Part shown: positions 18,374-26,781 of the stretch, piece after piece
Layout of the letters: every line of letters begins with the position of its first letter
How positions within the stretch are numbered: the first letter of the stretch is position 1
Origin: UBA7672 sp030824255
Lineage (GTDB): Bacteria > Pseudomonadota > Alphaproteobacteria > Caulobacterales > Hyphomonadaceae
DNA length: 64,000 nucleotides
Reading direction: 5' to 3'
Assembly (NCBI GenBank): GCA_942493305.1
Contig: OW818686.1
Location: forward strand, 372,001 to 436,000
Notes under the pieces: model-generated
Told to the model about the DNA's origin: nothing
What the model saw: only the letters and a program-made list of their open reading frames with translations
Database searches by the model: none
Position numbers and translations under genes: made by a program

Positions 18374-18922
18374 TCAAACAGCGCGGGCGCGTTTGGGCGG
18401 GCCGCGGGCGTGCACGTGCATGCGTGACGTGAGACGCGCTGTGGCGTGCGCGCGAGGGCGCGCATGGCGACGCCGCCACTTGCGCGGCGACAGTGGGCGG
18501 CGCGTGCCGTGCGTGCGTACGGCTTCTGCTTCGGCCTTGGTGATGTTGAGACGGCGGCGGAGCTCGTCAGCAAGGGCGCGTGCGACGGCGTCGATGTTTG
18601 CGAGGCAGTGGTGGAAGTGACGGGCGCGCTGGCTGAACGCATCACGATCGGCGGGAGCGTCGTAGCGCGTGCGTTCGATCGCGTGCGTGGAGAGGCCGAG
18701 CAGGCGGTGCGCCTGTCGGGTCAGCACGTAGTCGAGGGCTTCCTCGGCTTTCGCGAGGAGGCTGTAGACGATGGCGCGGGTTCTGGAGGAGATCGGTTGC
18801 CGGCGTTTCTCCGCGATGAAGGCGGCGAAGAACATCTGCCAGGTCAACGCCCATAGCGCGGCCATCATCGCGGCGGCGGCCGTGATGTCGCGCAGCAGCC
18901 AGAGGGGCGGACAACGTTTCAT
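18374..18922 (-). CDS. Unknown protein with one N-terminal membrane segment
   Basis: 182 aa. A hydrophobic segment lies at residues 9-37 (LRDITAAAAMMAALWALTWQMFFAAFIA), followed by helices (AKAEEALDYVLTRQAHRLLGLSTHAIERTRY, NIDAVARALADELRRRLNITKAEAE) and a very basic, Arg/His-rich tail after residue 140. Not recognised. Base usage in the tail is odd and the true end or frame could differ, but the middle section looks coding. Confidence 0.5.
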   Translation of the reverse strand: MKRCPPLWLLRDITAAAAMMAALWALTWQMFFAAFIAEKRRQPISSRTRAIVYSLLAKAEEALDYVLTRQAHRLLGLSTHAIERTRYDAPADRDAFSQRARHFHHCLANIDAVARALADELRRRLNITKAEAEAVRTHGTRRPLSPRKWRRRHARPRAHATARLTSRMHVHARGPPKRARAV

Positions 18923-19106
18923 GCGCGCTGAGTATCGCGCAGCTTCTCAGGTGTGGGACGCACGCATCCAGAACTGTATGGATGGACCGGCACAAGTGAT
19001 TGAAATCGCTTGAGACGGATTCAAAAACCTGCGTCCAGATTCACACAGTTTCACGGGCGTCTTTGAGACCGCCTGAACTATCCCTGCCCTTTCTGGGCCA
19101 AGACGT

Positions 19107-19649
19107 TCACCGCCGTTCGAGTTCGTAGATGGTGAAGGGGGCTTCGTTGTCAGGGTCGGCTTCGAAGCGGGTGGCGGAGGTTTCGCGCCAGAGGGTACGG
19201 TTGAACTTCGGGAAGAAGACGTCGGCGTCGCGTGTCGCGTCGACTTCGGTGAGTGTCATGTGGGTGGCGAGGTCAAGGCCGGCGGCATAGATGTCCGCGC
19301 CGCCGATTATGGCGACCTCTTCCCCGCCTGCGGCGGCGGCCATGGCGCGGGCGGCGGCCAGAGCCGGCGGCAGGCTGGAGTAGATGAAAGCGCCGGGCGC
19401 CAGGAAATCGAGGTTGCGGGTGGCGACGATGTTGGGGCGGCCGGGGATGGGGCGCTTGGGCAGGCTCTCCCACGTCTTTCGCCCCATGATGAGCGGGGAT
19501 TTCGCCGTGACACGCCGGAAATTCGCCATGTCGGCCTTCAGCCGGAAAAGCAGGCGATTATCGAGCCCGAGCTCTCCGCGCCTGCCTATGGCGGCGACGA
19601 TACGGACGCGGATCGAATCCGTTGTGGCAGGAAAGGTGGACGATGGCAC
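19107..19649 (-). CDS. folA: Dihydrofolate reductase
   Basis: 180 aa from the GTG at 19649, which sits after AGGG; the frame stays open to a TTG at 19733, so the N-terminus is uncertain. All DHFR signatures are present: RIVAAIGRRGELGLDNRLLFRLKADMANFRRVT, LIMGRKTWESLP.RPIPGRPNIV, and EVAIIGGADIYAAGL. NADPH-dependent reduction of dihydrofolate to tetrahydrofolate; works with thyA, found 3 kb away on the same strand but not in the same operon. Divergent from the transporter-like gene. Confidence 0.93.
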   Translation of the reverse strand: MPSSTFPATTDSIRVRIVAAIGRRGELGLDNRLLFRLKADMANFRRVTAKSPLIMGRKTWESLPKRPIPGRPNIVATRNLDFLAPGAFIYSSLPPALAAARAMAAAAGGEEVAIIGGADIYAAGLDLATHMTLTEVDATRDADVFFPKFNRTLWRETSATRFEADPDNEAPFTIYELERR

Positions 19650-19741
19650 GGCAGACCCTGTAATGACGCCGCGGGCGGGAATGCGACACGGGTCAGTCGA
19701 AGCCCCGTTTTGCGTTCGAGGCAAGTGGGTCAAATCTGCGT

Positions 19742-20431
19742 ATGGACGTGATCTGGAACGAGTTCGTGACGATCATCGCCTCGCGCGATCCGGCACACCT
19801 GCCATTCGTGCTCGTGGGCATGATCGCAACCGCGACCATCATCTGGTATCTGAAAGGCCGCTTCTGGGCCTATCTTTATGTCGCGCTGATCCCGATCCTG
19901 AACTGGACGTTCGGGCGGCCTGAAGTGCCGCTGGTGAACCTGACCGACCTGTTTGGCGGCATGTTCGGCTCGACGCATGAGATCATCTTCAACCCGCTCA
20001 CCATCGCCACGGGCATGGTGTTCGTCATCCGCGACTTCGTTCAGCGCGAGATGGGGCACCGGGTGCTGGTGCTGATGGCCCTGGCGATCGGCTGGTCGTT
20101 CTATTACGCGTGGCCGGTGATCGCGATCGCATCGGGGCTTGCGTATGCAATCTCCGAAACCGTGGACTGGCTGCTGTTCACGTTCACCAAATACCGGCTG
20201 TCGACCCGCATCCTCCTGTCGAGCGCCTTTGCGGCGCCAATCGACACGACCGTGTTCCTTTATGGCGCAGATCTGGCGCAGGTGATGGCGGGAACAGCCG
20301 AGCCGGGGGCGATGTTCAACCTCGCCAACTGGATCTTCTTCATCCTCGGCAAGATGATCGGCGCGGTGGTGGTGTCCTACATGATCCGCCAGCGCGAGAA
20401 GCGGGGCGAAGTGGACCCGGCTTCTGCCTAG
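19742..20431 (+). CDS. DUF165/VUT-family membrane protein, queuosine-precursor-transporter-like
   Basis: 229 aa with about six hydrophobic segments. The family motif appears as FVIRDFVQREMGHRVLVLM (around 95-113) and ISETVDWLLFTF. The family (YhhQ in E. coli) moves queuosine precursors such as preQ0/preQ1, but other members are less clear, so the substrate is an inference. ATG 19742, no strong ribosome site. No queuosine genes are nearby. Confidence 0.75.
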   Translation: MDVIWNEFVTIIASRDPAHLPFVLVGMIATATIIWYLKGRFWAYLYVALIPILNWTFGRPEVPLVNLTDLFGGMFGSTHEIIFNPLTIATGMVFVIRDFVQREMGHRVLVLMALAIGWSFYYAWPVIAIASGLAYAISETVDWLLFTFTKYRLSTRILLSSAFAAPIDTTVFLYGADLAQVMAGTAEPGAMFNLANWIFFILGKMIGAVVVSYMIRQREKRGEVDPASA

Positions 20432-20484
20432 CTTCCGGGGCTGATATCCGCCAACTCCAACACGAACAAACGGGGACAAAGGGC

Positions 20485-20931
20485 ATGCAAGTCATTCGCG
20501 GCACGGTCGAGGCGTATGGCCAGCATTACCTGAATGGCGCGTTTGGCGTGAGCTACACCTTCGTGCGTTTCGCCCTGCCCGACGGGCGGACTGTGACGCT
20601 GAACAATGTCGCGGCTGACGACATGCTGAATTCCTACCTCGTGCCCGGCGCGTCGGGCGCGTTCGCCTTCTTCCCGCACCAGAAAGCCCAGGTGCTCTGC
20701 GGCGTGGCGATCGCCGGCCGGGTCGTGGCGCCGGCCAGCCTTGGCCCGGCAAGGATGGTGGAGAACAAGCGCAAGCGCTCGTGGTTCCTGATCATTGGCG
20801 GGCTGGTGCTGACGCCGTTTGTCGTTGGGATTCCGGTGCTGATCTTCGGCGTTCTGCAGCTGTCGAAGATGCCGAAAATGGCGGGTCCGAAGCCAGCCGA
20901 TGTCGAGGCGGCGTTGCGGGCGGCGCGCTAG
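20485..20931 (+). CDS. Unknown protein with one C-terminal transmembrane segment
   Basis: 148 aa: a beta-rich N-terminal part (MQVIRGTVEAYGQHYLNG..YTFVRFALPDGRTVTLNNVAADDMLNSYLVPGASGAFAFFPHQ) then, after KRKRSW, one hydrophobic stretch (FLIIGGLVLTPFVVGIPVLIFGVLQL) and a short cytosolic tail. ATG 20485 follows AAAGGG. Located 53 bases after the DUF165 gene on the same strand and possibly cotranscribed. Family not recognised. Confidence 0.65.
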   Translation: MQVIRGTVEAYGQHYLNGAFGVSYTFVRFALPDGRTVTLNNVAADDMLNSYLVPGASGAFAFFPHQKAQVLCGVAIAGRVVAPASLGPARMVENKRKRSWFLIIGGLVLTPFVVGIPVLIFGVLQLSKMPKMAGPKPADVEAALRAAR

Positions 20932-20940
20932 GCCGCTGAC

Positions 20941-21294
20941 CTAATCGTTTGCGTTTTCCGACTTCACGAATTCCAGACCTGCGACGCCCCAGGTCTGCCA
21001 AGTGACATGCGCCCATTTGCGGATGCCCTGCAGCGGCTCGATGAGCAGGACACGCTCCGGCAGGCGCGTGCCGCGGATGAACTCGACACGGGCGCCGGCG
21101 GCGTTGAGGTTCTTCACGACGACATCGAGACGCTCGCCGCCGAGAAAGGTGAGCGTGCCGGGCTTGAAGGACAGTGCGCGCGGCTGGCGCTTGCCGAAAG
21201 CGGGCTTCGCGAGGACAGCCGAAGGTGTCGCCGCGATCTTCTGAATGCGGGCCTGAAGGCCTACCGAAGATGTCTGTGATTTCTTGCCGAACAT
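20941..21294 (-). CDS. PilZ-domain-like protein
   Basis: 117 aa, starting MFGKKSQTSSVG after GGGAGG. The body RALSFKPGTLTFLGGERLDVVVKNLNAAGARVEFIRGTRLPERVLLIEP..KWAHVTWQTWGVAGLEFV has the alternating strand pattern of a PilZ barrel, ending in the G-L-E-F strand, but an RxxxR c-di-GMP motif is only approximate, so ligand binding is uncertain. Convergent with the previous gene (9 bases). Confidence 0.65.
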   Translation of the reverse strand: MFGKKSQTSSVGLQARIQKIAATPSAVLAKPAFGKRQPRALSFKPGTLTFLGGERLDVVVKNLNAAGARVEFIRGTRLPERVLLIEPLQGIRKWAHVTWQTWGVAGLEFVKSENAND

Positions 21295-21515
21295 TCGCGC
21301 CTCCCAACGCGGTGTGACCGTGCTGGTAGCGCCGCAATCGGCATGCCGCGCGCGGCGCATACTGCAACCGCTGCGGCAAGCGCTGCGTCAGGCAGGCCGC
21401 ACGTCAGACTGGCATCAGGAAATGCGTTGGGGATGGCGCCGGCGCGGGCCGCGAGCGTGCCAATTCTACCCTTCGCAGGTGCGATAAAGCGCGGTTTTGT
21501 ATGCAGAATTTGTAG

Positions 21516-21863
21516 CTAGAGCGCCGCCTCCACCATGATCTCGATCGCCCAGGAGGGATGAGCGAGCCTGGCTTCGACGGTTGCGCGGGCGGGCGTCTGG
21601 TTGGGGACCACCCATGCATCCCAGACACTGTTCATCTCGCCGATTGTGGTGATGTCGGTGAGGAAGATGAGCGCCTTGAGGAGCTTTGTCCGGTCCGTGC
21701 CGGCTTCACGGAGCGTCTCGTCGATCTGGGCAAGGACGTCAGCGGTCTGCGCGGCGACGGACTGGCCTGCAGCCGCTTCGGGAACGTAACCGGACAGGCA
21801 GATGCGATCATTGTGGATCACGGCGGACGAATAGCGGGGGCCGGGTTCGATACGGGTGATCAT
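21516..21863 (-). CDS. RidA/YjgF family protein
   Basis: 115 aa with RidA features: MITRIEPGPRYSSAVIHNDRICLSGYVPEAAAGQSVAAQTADVLAQIDETLREAGTDRTKLLKALIFLTDI and RATVEARLAHPSWAIEI. It lacks the exact Arg-Glu pattern of enamine deaminases in part, so it may be one of the many RidA paralogues of unknown role. Distinct from rutC. Family call secure. Confidence 0.85.
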   Translation of the reverse strand: MITRIEPGPRYSSAVIHNDRICLSGYVPEAAAGQSVAAQTADVLAQIDETLREAGTDRTKLLKALIFLTDITTIGEMNSVWDAWVVPNQTPARATVEARLAHPSWAIEIMVEAAL

Positions 21864-21920
21864 CGTGCGCCTGTATTTCGGGAGGAACAGTCAGGCCCCC
21901 GACCAGAGGACCTGAAACAG

Positions 21921-21949
21921 AAAGGGCGGCCCGACAGGACCGCCCTTTT
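21921..21949 (-). terminator. Terminator after the Thr/Pro-rich lipoprotein gene
   Basis: AAAGGGCGG pairs with CCGCCCTTT around an 11-base loop; on the minus strand it is followed by TTTCTGTTT. A second short hairpin (AGCCC-TTGC-GGGCT, 21952-21965) lies beside it, nearer the gene. Confidence 0.65.
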
Positions 21950-21991
21950 GCAGCCCTTGCGGGCTTCGATTCCAGCATAAATCAGATTGGC

Positions 21992-22252
21992 CTAGTGGGC
22001 CGGGGCCGGTTCCGTGGTGGTCGTGGTGGTCGTGGTCGTGTCGACCGGAGCAGCAGCCGGATCGACCGGAACAGCAGCCGGGTCAACCGGGACAGCAGCC
22101 GGGTCAACGACCGGGGCGGCTTCCGGGGCCGGGGTTTCGACGACGGTGGTCGTCGTGGTGGTTTCAGCGGCCGGGGCTTCAGCAGCGGGGCTGCAGGCGG
22201 CGGCGAGAGCGACGGTCGAAACCGCAGCGGCAACGATCAGTTTGAACGACAT
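21992..22252 (-). CDS. Small low-complexity lipoprotein
   Basis: 86 aa. MSFKLIVAAAVSTVALAAACSPA carries the lipobox AAAC. The mature part is almost wholly Ala, Pro, Val, Asp and Thr: two runs of six to nine Thr flank three tandem copies of a seven-residue unit like VDPAAVP, which is visible as a 21-base repeat in the DNA. No enzyme domain. Comparable proteins are common in this group and may be cell-envelope spacers. Strong start and signal peptide make it real. Confidence 0.75.
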   Translation of the reverse strand: MSFKLIVAAAVSTVALAAACSPAAEAPAAETTTTTTVVETPAPEAAPVVDPAAVPVDPAAVPVDPAAAPVDTTTTTTTTTEPAPAH

Positions 22253-22534
22253 AGGATAGATCCCTCCGACGGATCACACCCGCCACGGGGATTAAATTCC
22301 GGGCGGCAAGCGTGTTTCGATCAGGGCGCGAAAAAGCACAAGGTGGTGAAGGGTTAGGTTTCAGTCACCTTGGGGACCCGTTCCTTAACGCGGCGCCACG
22401 GTCGGCATTTGAGCTTACATTGCAGCGCGGCAGAGCGTTTTTTGCGCAGCAGACGGGCGCCCGCAAAAAGCCTTGATTCCATTCAGTTGTTAGAATGCGT
22501 CCATACCGCATGCGCGAAGAGCACGAGAGGCGGA

Positions 22535-23329
22535 TCAGACCGCCACCGGAGCTTTTATGTGCGCGTCGGGGGCGTAATTCGTTAACATGAAATCTTCGTA
22601 ATCCCACCCAAACAGGTCGCTTTTAGACGGATTGAGCTCGAGTTTGGGCAGCGGCTTGGGCTGGCGCTGCAACTGGAGCCGCGCCTGCTCAAAATGATTC
22701 GCGTAGAGATGGACATCGCCGAAGGAGTGGACGAACTCGCCCGGCTCCAGCTTTGTCGCCTTCGCCATCAGGAGGGTGAGCAGCGCGTAGGACGCAATGT
22801 TGAACGGCACGCCAAGGAAGACATCGGCCGAACGCTGGTAAAGCTGGCAGCTAAGCTTTCCGTTCGCCACGAAGAACTGGAACAGGCAATGGCAGGGCGG
22901 CAGCGCCATGCGGTCGACGTCGGCGGGGTTCCAGGCGGAAACGATGAGGCGGCGGGAGTTCGGGTTCTGGATGATCTCGTTCTTCACCCATTCGATCTGG
23001 TCGATGGTGCGGCCATCGGGAGCCGCCCAGCTGCGCCATTGCTTGCCGTAGACAGGGCCAAGCTCGCCATCCGGGTCCGCCCATTCATCCCAGATGGAAA
23101 CGCCACGCTCCTGCAGCCATTTCACATTGGTCTCGCCGCGCAGGAACCACAGCAGCTCAACGATGATGGAGCGCTGGTGCAGCTTCTTGGTGGTGAGCAT
23201 GGGGAAGCCCTCGCTCAGGTCGAAGCGCATCTGGCGGCCGAAGACGCCGCGCGTTCCGGTGCCCGTGCGGTCGCCGCGATCGACGCCGTTGTCGAGGATG
23301 TCCTGCAGCAGGTCGAGATACTGGCGCAT
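22535..23329 (-). CDS. thyA: Thymidylate synthase
   Basis: 264 aa, full length for the folate-dependent ThyA. Signatures: MRQYLDLLQDILDNGVDRGDRTGTGT, the catalytic Cys in DRMALPPCHCLFQFFV, QLYQRSADVFLGVPFNIASYALL and FVHSFGDVHLYANHFEQ. Converts dUMP to dTMP with methylene-tetrahydrofolate, giving dihydrofolate that FolA (19107-19649) recycles. It is monocistronic here. Confidence 0.97.
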   Translation of the reverse strand: MRQYLDLLQDILDNGVDRGDRTGTGTRGVFGRQMRFDLSEGFPMLTTKKLHQRSIIVELLWFLRGETNVKWLQERGVSIWDEWADPDGELGPVYGKQWRSWAAPDGRTIDQIEWVKNEIIQNPNSRRLIVSAWNPADVDRMALPPCHCLFQFFVANGKLSCQLYQRSADVFLGVPFNIASYALLTLLMAKATKLEPGEFVHSFGDVHLYANHFEQARLQLQRQPKPLPKLELNPSKSDLFGWDYEDFMLTNYAPDAHIKAPVAV

Positions 23330-23483
23330 GAATCGGCTCCGCAGGTGGTGGGGAAGTGATGGCGGCGGGGGACCGGATTGGCAAGGAGCGGGGTCAATGC
23401 CGGCCTGTGGAGAAACTCAGGTCAATTGCGCCGAATGACGACTACAGCGCGGGAGAATGGGCGCTCAACTGGTAAGCGCCACC

Positions 23484-24464
23484 CTATTCCGCCGCCTTCG
23501 CCGCGCTGACCGCCAGACGACGGTCGAGCCAGTTGCGGACCCAGGTGTTGGTGCGGGCGGCGGTGGGGGTGGGGAGGCGGTTGAAGGCGTGGGGGGAGAG
23601 GGGGAGGAGGAGGAGGCGTGCGTTGCCGCTCATCGCCTTCCAGCGTTCGGCCATGAGGCGGCTGTCGTCGATCAGCGGATCGATCTCGCCGACAAGGAAC
23701 AGCGCGGGCGGCAGGCGCGAGAGATCCGCATAAAGCGGCGAGACATCGGGCGCCCGCCTGCCCTGCTCGTCGCGATCCGGCAGGAGGCGGGCGATGCCCG
23801 GACCCATCGCAGGGCCATCAAGCACGAGCGTGTCGCGCGCAGCGTTGCGGACACTGGGCGTGCCTGAGAGATCATAGGGACCGTAGAACAGCACCGCGCC
23901 CTTGAGCCGCGCGAAATCCTTCCGCTCATCGCGCAGGCGCAGGAGGCTGCAGGCCGCCAGATGCGCGCCGGCGGATTCGCCGCCGATGAAGACGTTGCGC
24001 GTTCCGAACTCCGCCTCGGCATGTTCGAACACCCAGTCGGCGGCGGCGTGGCACTGGTCGATCTGATCCTCGAAGCCGATGTCGGGAAGCGTGGTGTAGT
24101 CGACGCTGATGACGGCGATGTTGGTGTCGCGCACAATGGCGGCGTTCACGAGATCGTCCATCGCGGCGATGCCGATCGCCCAGCCGCCGCCATGATAGTC
24201 GATGTAGACGGCGGAGGGCTTGCCCTCGAGCGGGGTGAGGATGCGGATCGCGACGGTGTGCCCCTTCCAGCTGATGCGGCGCATCGCGATGCCGACGCCG
24301 CGCGTGCCGAACGGGAAGAAGGCCTGTGCGCCGAGCATGGTCTGGATGGCGAGGCGGCCAAGCGGGGTGGGCGCGCGAAAACGGGGGGCCCAGCGCAGGC
24401 GCTGGTTCATGCGGCGGATAGCGTCCAGCTCGGCGGCGGTGACTTCGGGAAACGGTTCGAGCAT
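23484..24464 (-). CDS. Alpha/beta hydrolase, HSL-type acetyl esterase
   Basis: 326 aa. Hormone-sensitive-lipase family motifs: oxyanion-hole YIDYHGGGWAIG (about 105-116), nucleophile FIGGESAGAHLAA, Asp in GEIDPLIDDSRLMAE and His in PLSPHAFNRL. No signal peptide, so cytosolic. It hydrolyses short acyl esters by family; natural substrate unknown. The first 60 residues are a helical cap. Confidence 0.9.
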   Translation of the reverse strand: MLEPFPEVTAAELDAIRRMNQRLRWAPRFRAPTPLGRLAIQTMLGAQAFFPFGTRGVGIAMRRISWKGHTVAIRILTPLEGKPSAVYIDYHGGGWAIGIAAMDDLVNAAIVRDTNIAVISVDYTTLPDIGFEDQIDQCHAAADWVFEHAEAEFGTRNVFIGGESAGAHLAACSLLRLRDERKDFARLKGAVLFYGPYDLSGTPSVRNAARDTLVLDGPAMGPGIARLLPDRDEQGRRAPDVSPLYADLSRLPPALFLVGEIDPLIDDSRLMAERWKAMSGNARLLLLPLSPHAFNRLPTPTAARTNTWVRNWLDRRLAVSAAKAAE

Positions 24465-24607
24465 CGAGGGTTCCTGCCTGCCCTTCTGAAGCTAGTCAGC
24501 GAGAGGCATGCAGACAATGGCCGGGCGGCGCTTTGGCGGCGCCAAAGAGCGTGGCGGGTGGACATGCAGCATGTTAGCCCCAGATCAGGCTGGTAAACGG
24601 GTATCTG

Positions 24608-25117
24608 ATGAAGCTGCTTGCGAGCCTTTCCGTCCTGTTCCTGGCGCTGGCGCCGATGACTGCGCAGGCGCAGACGACGCCCGCCGATGCGGTGCTGCGA
24701 ACCCTCGATCTCGATGTGTTGCGTGAGGTGCTGGGCGAGCTGGACCTGTGGGTGAACACCGAAGGCGTAGACGAGGAAGGCGATTACTTCCTCGAAGTCG
24801 AAACCAGGGACGGGCTGGTCTATTACCTGTATGGCGCAAGCTGCAGCGAGGCGGCGCCGTCGAAGGATTGTCTCGGCCTCAACCTTGTTGCGACGTTCAC
24901 CCTGAAGGACGGCGCTGACGCCAACGCTGTCATGGATTCGATCAGCTATGCTTTCCTGAAAGTCTATCGTTCGGGCGGCGATGTGAAGGTTGCGCGCTAT
25001 GTGATCTTCGACGGCGGCATCACGCGCGCGAACGTGAAGACGAACATTTCGATCTTCTCTGGCATAACGAAGGCGGTGTGGGACAAGCTCACCAAGGCGA
25101 ACGTGCTGGAGGAGTAG
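24608..25117 (+). CDS. Secreted YbjN-domain protein
   Basis: 169 aa with a signal peptide (residues 1-22, MKLLASLSVLFLALAPMTAQAQ). The remainder follows the YbjN/sensory-transduction-regulator pattern: DADAVLRTLDL-like start, LWVNTEGVDEEGDYFLEVETRDGLVYYLYG, LGLNLVATFTLKD, YVIFDGGITRANVKTNISIFSGI. Function of periplasmic YbjN proteins is unknown. Its last 44 codons, plus the beginning of the next gene, occur again 955 bases downstream. Confidence 0.75.
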   Translation: MKLLASLSVLFLALAPMTAQAQTTPADAVLRTLDLDVLREVLGELDLWVNTEGVDEEGDYFLEVETRDGLVYYLYGASCSEAAPSKDCLGLNLVATFTLKDGADANAVMDSISYAFLKVYRSGGDVKVARYVIFDGGITRANVKTNISIFSGITKAVWDKLTKANVLEE

Positions 25118-25119
25118 GC

Positions 25120-25275
25120 GTGTCGGGGGCCGAGATCGGGACGCCGAAGGTAACACTGCCGAATGGGATGCGCGCGGCAACGGCACGCGACGGGGCGGGA
25201 TCATCGCGGAGGCGTTCGCGGAAGACACGGTAAACGTCTAGATTTTCAGCAACCGTGAGGCGATGTCGTCGTGCG
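25120..25275 (+). pseudogene. Degenerate 5' fragment of the GNAT gene (copy A)
   Basis: From the GTG at 25120 the DNA matches the beginning of the acetyltransferase gene at 26075 in patches (gtgtcggggg, ggatgatgcgcgcgg-like, cgggatcatcgcggaggcgttcgcggaaga, accgtgaggcgatg), but small deletions put it out of frame and it stops at 25231. It is the second half of the duplicated segment whose first half is the YbjN 3' end. Confidence 0.75.
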
Positions 25276-25408
25276 ATCCTAGAGAAACGTGTATGTGAGT
25301 GCTGGTCTTTATCCAAGTTTGGAAGTTGCGCACGCCACATCCACAGCTCTTGAGGGAGGGACTGTTCATTCTACCACTCTCAATGAAGCGGTTTCCTGGG
25401 TGTCCGAA

Positions 25409-25708
25409 ATGAAGCGTGCGTTGACAGTTTTGACCTGTGGCGTGTGCGCCGTCGTCGCCGGGTGCGATTTGGCCTCGATGGAATGCCAACCTCCGGACGC
25501 CTACTCTGTCGCCAAAGCGCACTACTCGGAGCATTTTCCAAGCAGGCCCGATTTGGGGACACAGCAAGTTTTGATACTTCCGCGAAGCGATGGATGGTGG
25601 ATTGTAGTCAGCGCTCCTCCGAAAGCCGATGGAAGCCTCGCATGGGACTCCGTAAAGATTGTTTTGGATAAAGACCTAAAAATCGTTCGATCCTGGGTGG
25701 ATGGCTAA
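25409..25708 (+). CDS. Small unknown lipoprotein in the inserted segment
   Basis: 99 aa. MKRALTVLTCGVCAVVAGCDLASM is a lipoprotein signal with lipobox VAGC. The mature part (PPDAYSVAKAHYSEHFPSRPDLGTQQVLILPRSDGWWIVVSAPP, LAWDSVKIVLDKDLKIVRSWVDG) resembles the NTF2-like/immunity-type small periplasmic folds but is not recognised. The ribosome site is poor, and its base composition is visibly lower in GC than its neighbours. It lies between the two copies of the duplicated segment, so it probably arrived with the insertion. Confidence 0.55.
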   Translation: MKRALTVLTCGVCAVVAGCDLASMECQPPDAYSVAKAHYSEHFPSRPDLGTQQVLILPRSDGWWIVVSAPPKADGSLAWDSVKIVLDKDLKIVRSWVDG

Positions 25709-25939
25709 AGCGAGCGTCAGGTGAAAACTTCTTTCGAATGCCTCGGTAAATAGGCGCCGCTCAAATTGAGACATAGGCGCGCTGTGGAAATAACTGCCAA
25801 GCGCACCGTATGACGACTTAAACGCGACAGAGCGGATTGAGACAAAGGTTCAACGCCATCAATTCGAAAATTGTGCAACGGTCATGAGTCACCGAAATTG
25901 AAACGATAACCGTTGGCAGCCTAGAAACGTGAGCACGCG
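25709..25939. other. AT-richer spacer inside the duplicated locus
   Basis: No gene. It contains three ATTGA(G/A)AC words (25765, 25836, 25897) at spacings of 71 and 61 bases, too irregular for an array. Lower GC than its surroundings, like the preceding lipoprotein gene. Confidence 0.4.
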
Positions 25940-26072
25940 GAAGGCCGCGCGCTATGTGATCTTCGACGGCGGCATCACGCGTGCCAACATGAAGACGAAC
26001 ATTTCGATCTTCTCTGGCATAACGAAGGTGGTGTGGGACAGGCTCACCAAGGCGAACGTGCTGGAGGAGTAG
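25940..26072 (+). pseudogene. 3' fragment of the YbjN gene (copy B)
   Basis: 132 bases nearly identical to 24985-25117, the end of the YbjN gene, including the stop codon TAG; only a few substitutions (for example gcgcgcgaacgtg versus gcgtgccaacatg). Without the 5' part it cannot encode the protein. It directly precedes the complete GNAT gene with the same two-base spacing as in copy A. Confidence 0.85.
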
Positions 26073-26074
26073 GC

Positions 26075-26731
26075 GTGTCGGGGGACGGGGAGAGAGCGGG
26101 ATTGCCGGAATTCAGGCTGCCAGAATTCAGGCTGCCGCGGGAGATGCGCGCGGCGGGCGACGCGGACTGGCGGCAGTTGGGCGGGATCATCGCGGAGGCG
26201 TTCGCGGAAGACCCGGTGAACCTCTGGCTGTTTGGAAACCGTGAGGCGATGCCGTCGGTGTTCACGACGCTGGCGCGGAGCGTCTACCTTAAGCGGGGCT
26301 TCTGTCACATCAAGGGCGATGACGGCGCGACGATGTGGAGCCACTCGTCTGCAAATCTCGATCTCGGCTTCCTTCCGACACTGGCGATTGTGACAGCGTT
26401 GCTGGGCAAGGGATCGAAGGGCGCGGTGAAGCGGGCGCTGGGCGCGGGCGAGGCGATGAAGCGCGAGCACCCGAAGGCGCCGCATCTTTACCTGTTCGCG
26501 ATTGGCACGCGGAAGGCGGCGCGCGGCAAGGGACTGGGCAAGCTGTTGTTCTCGCCCGTGCTGGCGGCGGCGGACCGGGACGGCCTGCCCTGCTATCTGG
26601 AAAACTCCAATCCGGCGAACACTGGCTTCTATCGCGCGCACGGCTTCGAGCGGATGAAGCTGTTCGAACCGGGACCGGGCGGACCGCCGCTGGAGGCGAT
26701 GTGGCGGGAGCCACGGCGGCACGAAACTTGA
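26075..26731 (+). CDS. GNAT family N-acetyltransferase
   Basis: 218 aa from the GTG at 26075, whose context equals that of the fragment in copy A. Acetyl-CoA binding motif A is LFAIGTRKAARGKGLGKLLFSPVL (around 145-165, R/Q-x-x-G-x-G/A), and the C-terminal YLENSNPANTGFYRAHGFERM is typical of GNAT enzymes. Near the N-terminus LPEFR occurs twice in a row because of a 15-base tandem repeat. Substrate unknown. It is the intact member of the duplication. Confidence 0.85.
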   Translation: MSGDGERAGLPEFRLPEFRLPREMRAAGDADWRQLGGIIAEAFAEDPVNLWLFGNREAMPSVFTTLARSVYLKRGFCHIKGDDGATMWSHSSANLDLGFLPTLAIVTALLGKGSKGAVKRALGAGEAMKREHPKAPHLYLFAIGTRKAARGKGLGKLLFSPVLAAADRDGLPCYLENSNPANTGFYRAHGFERMKLFEPGPGGPPLEAMWREPRRHET

Positions 26732-26781
26732 ACCGGGGGCGCTGAATACCAGCGCCACACGGATCAGCGGCAGCCTGCATC

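Noticed and set aside
25765..25905. Three ATTGA(G/A)AC words considered as a CRISPR array or iterons
   Set aside because: Only three short and imperfect copies at unequal spacing, no repeat of 23 bases or longer, no cas gene.
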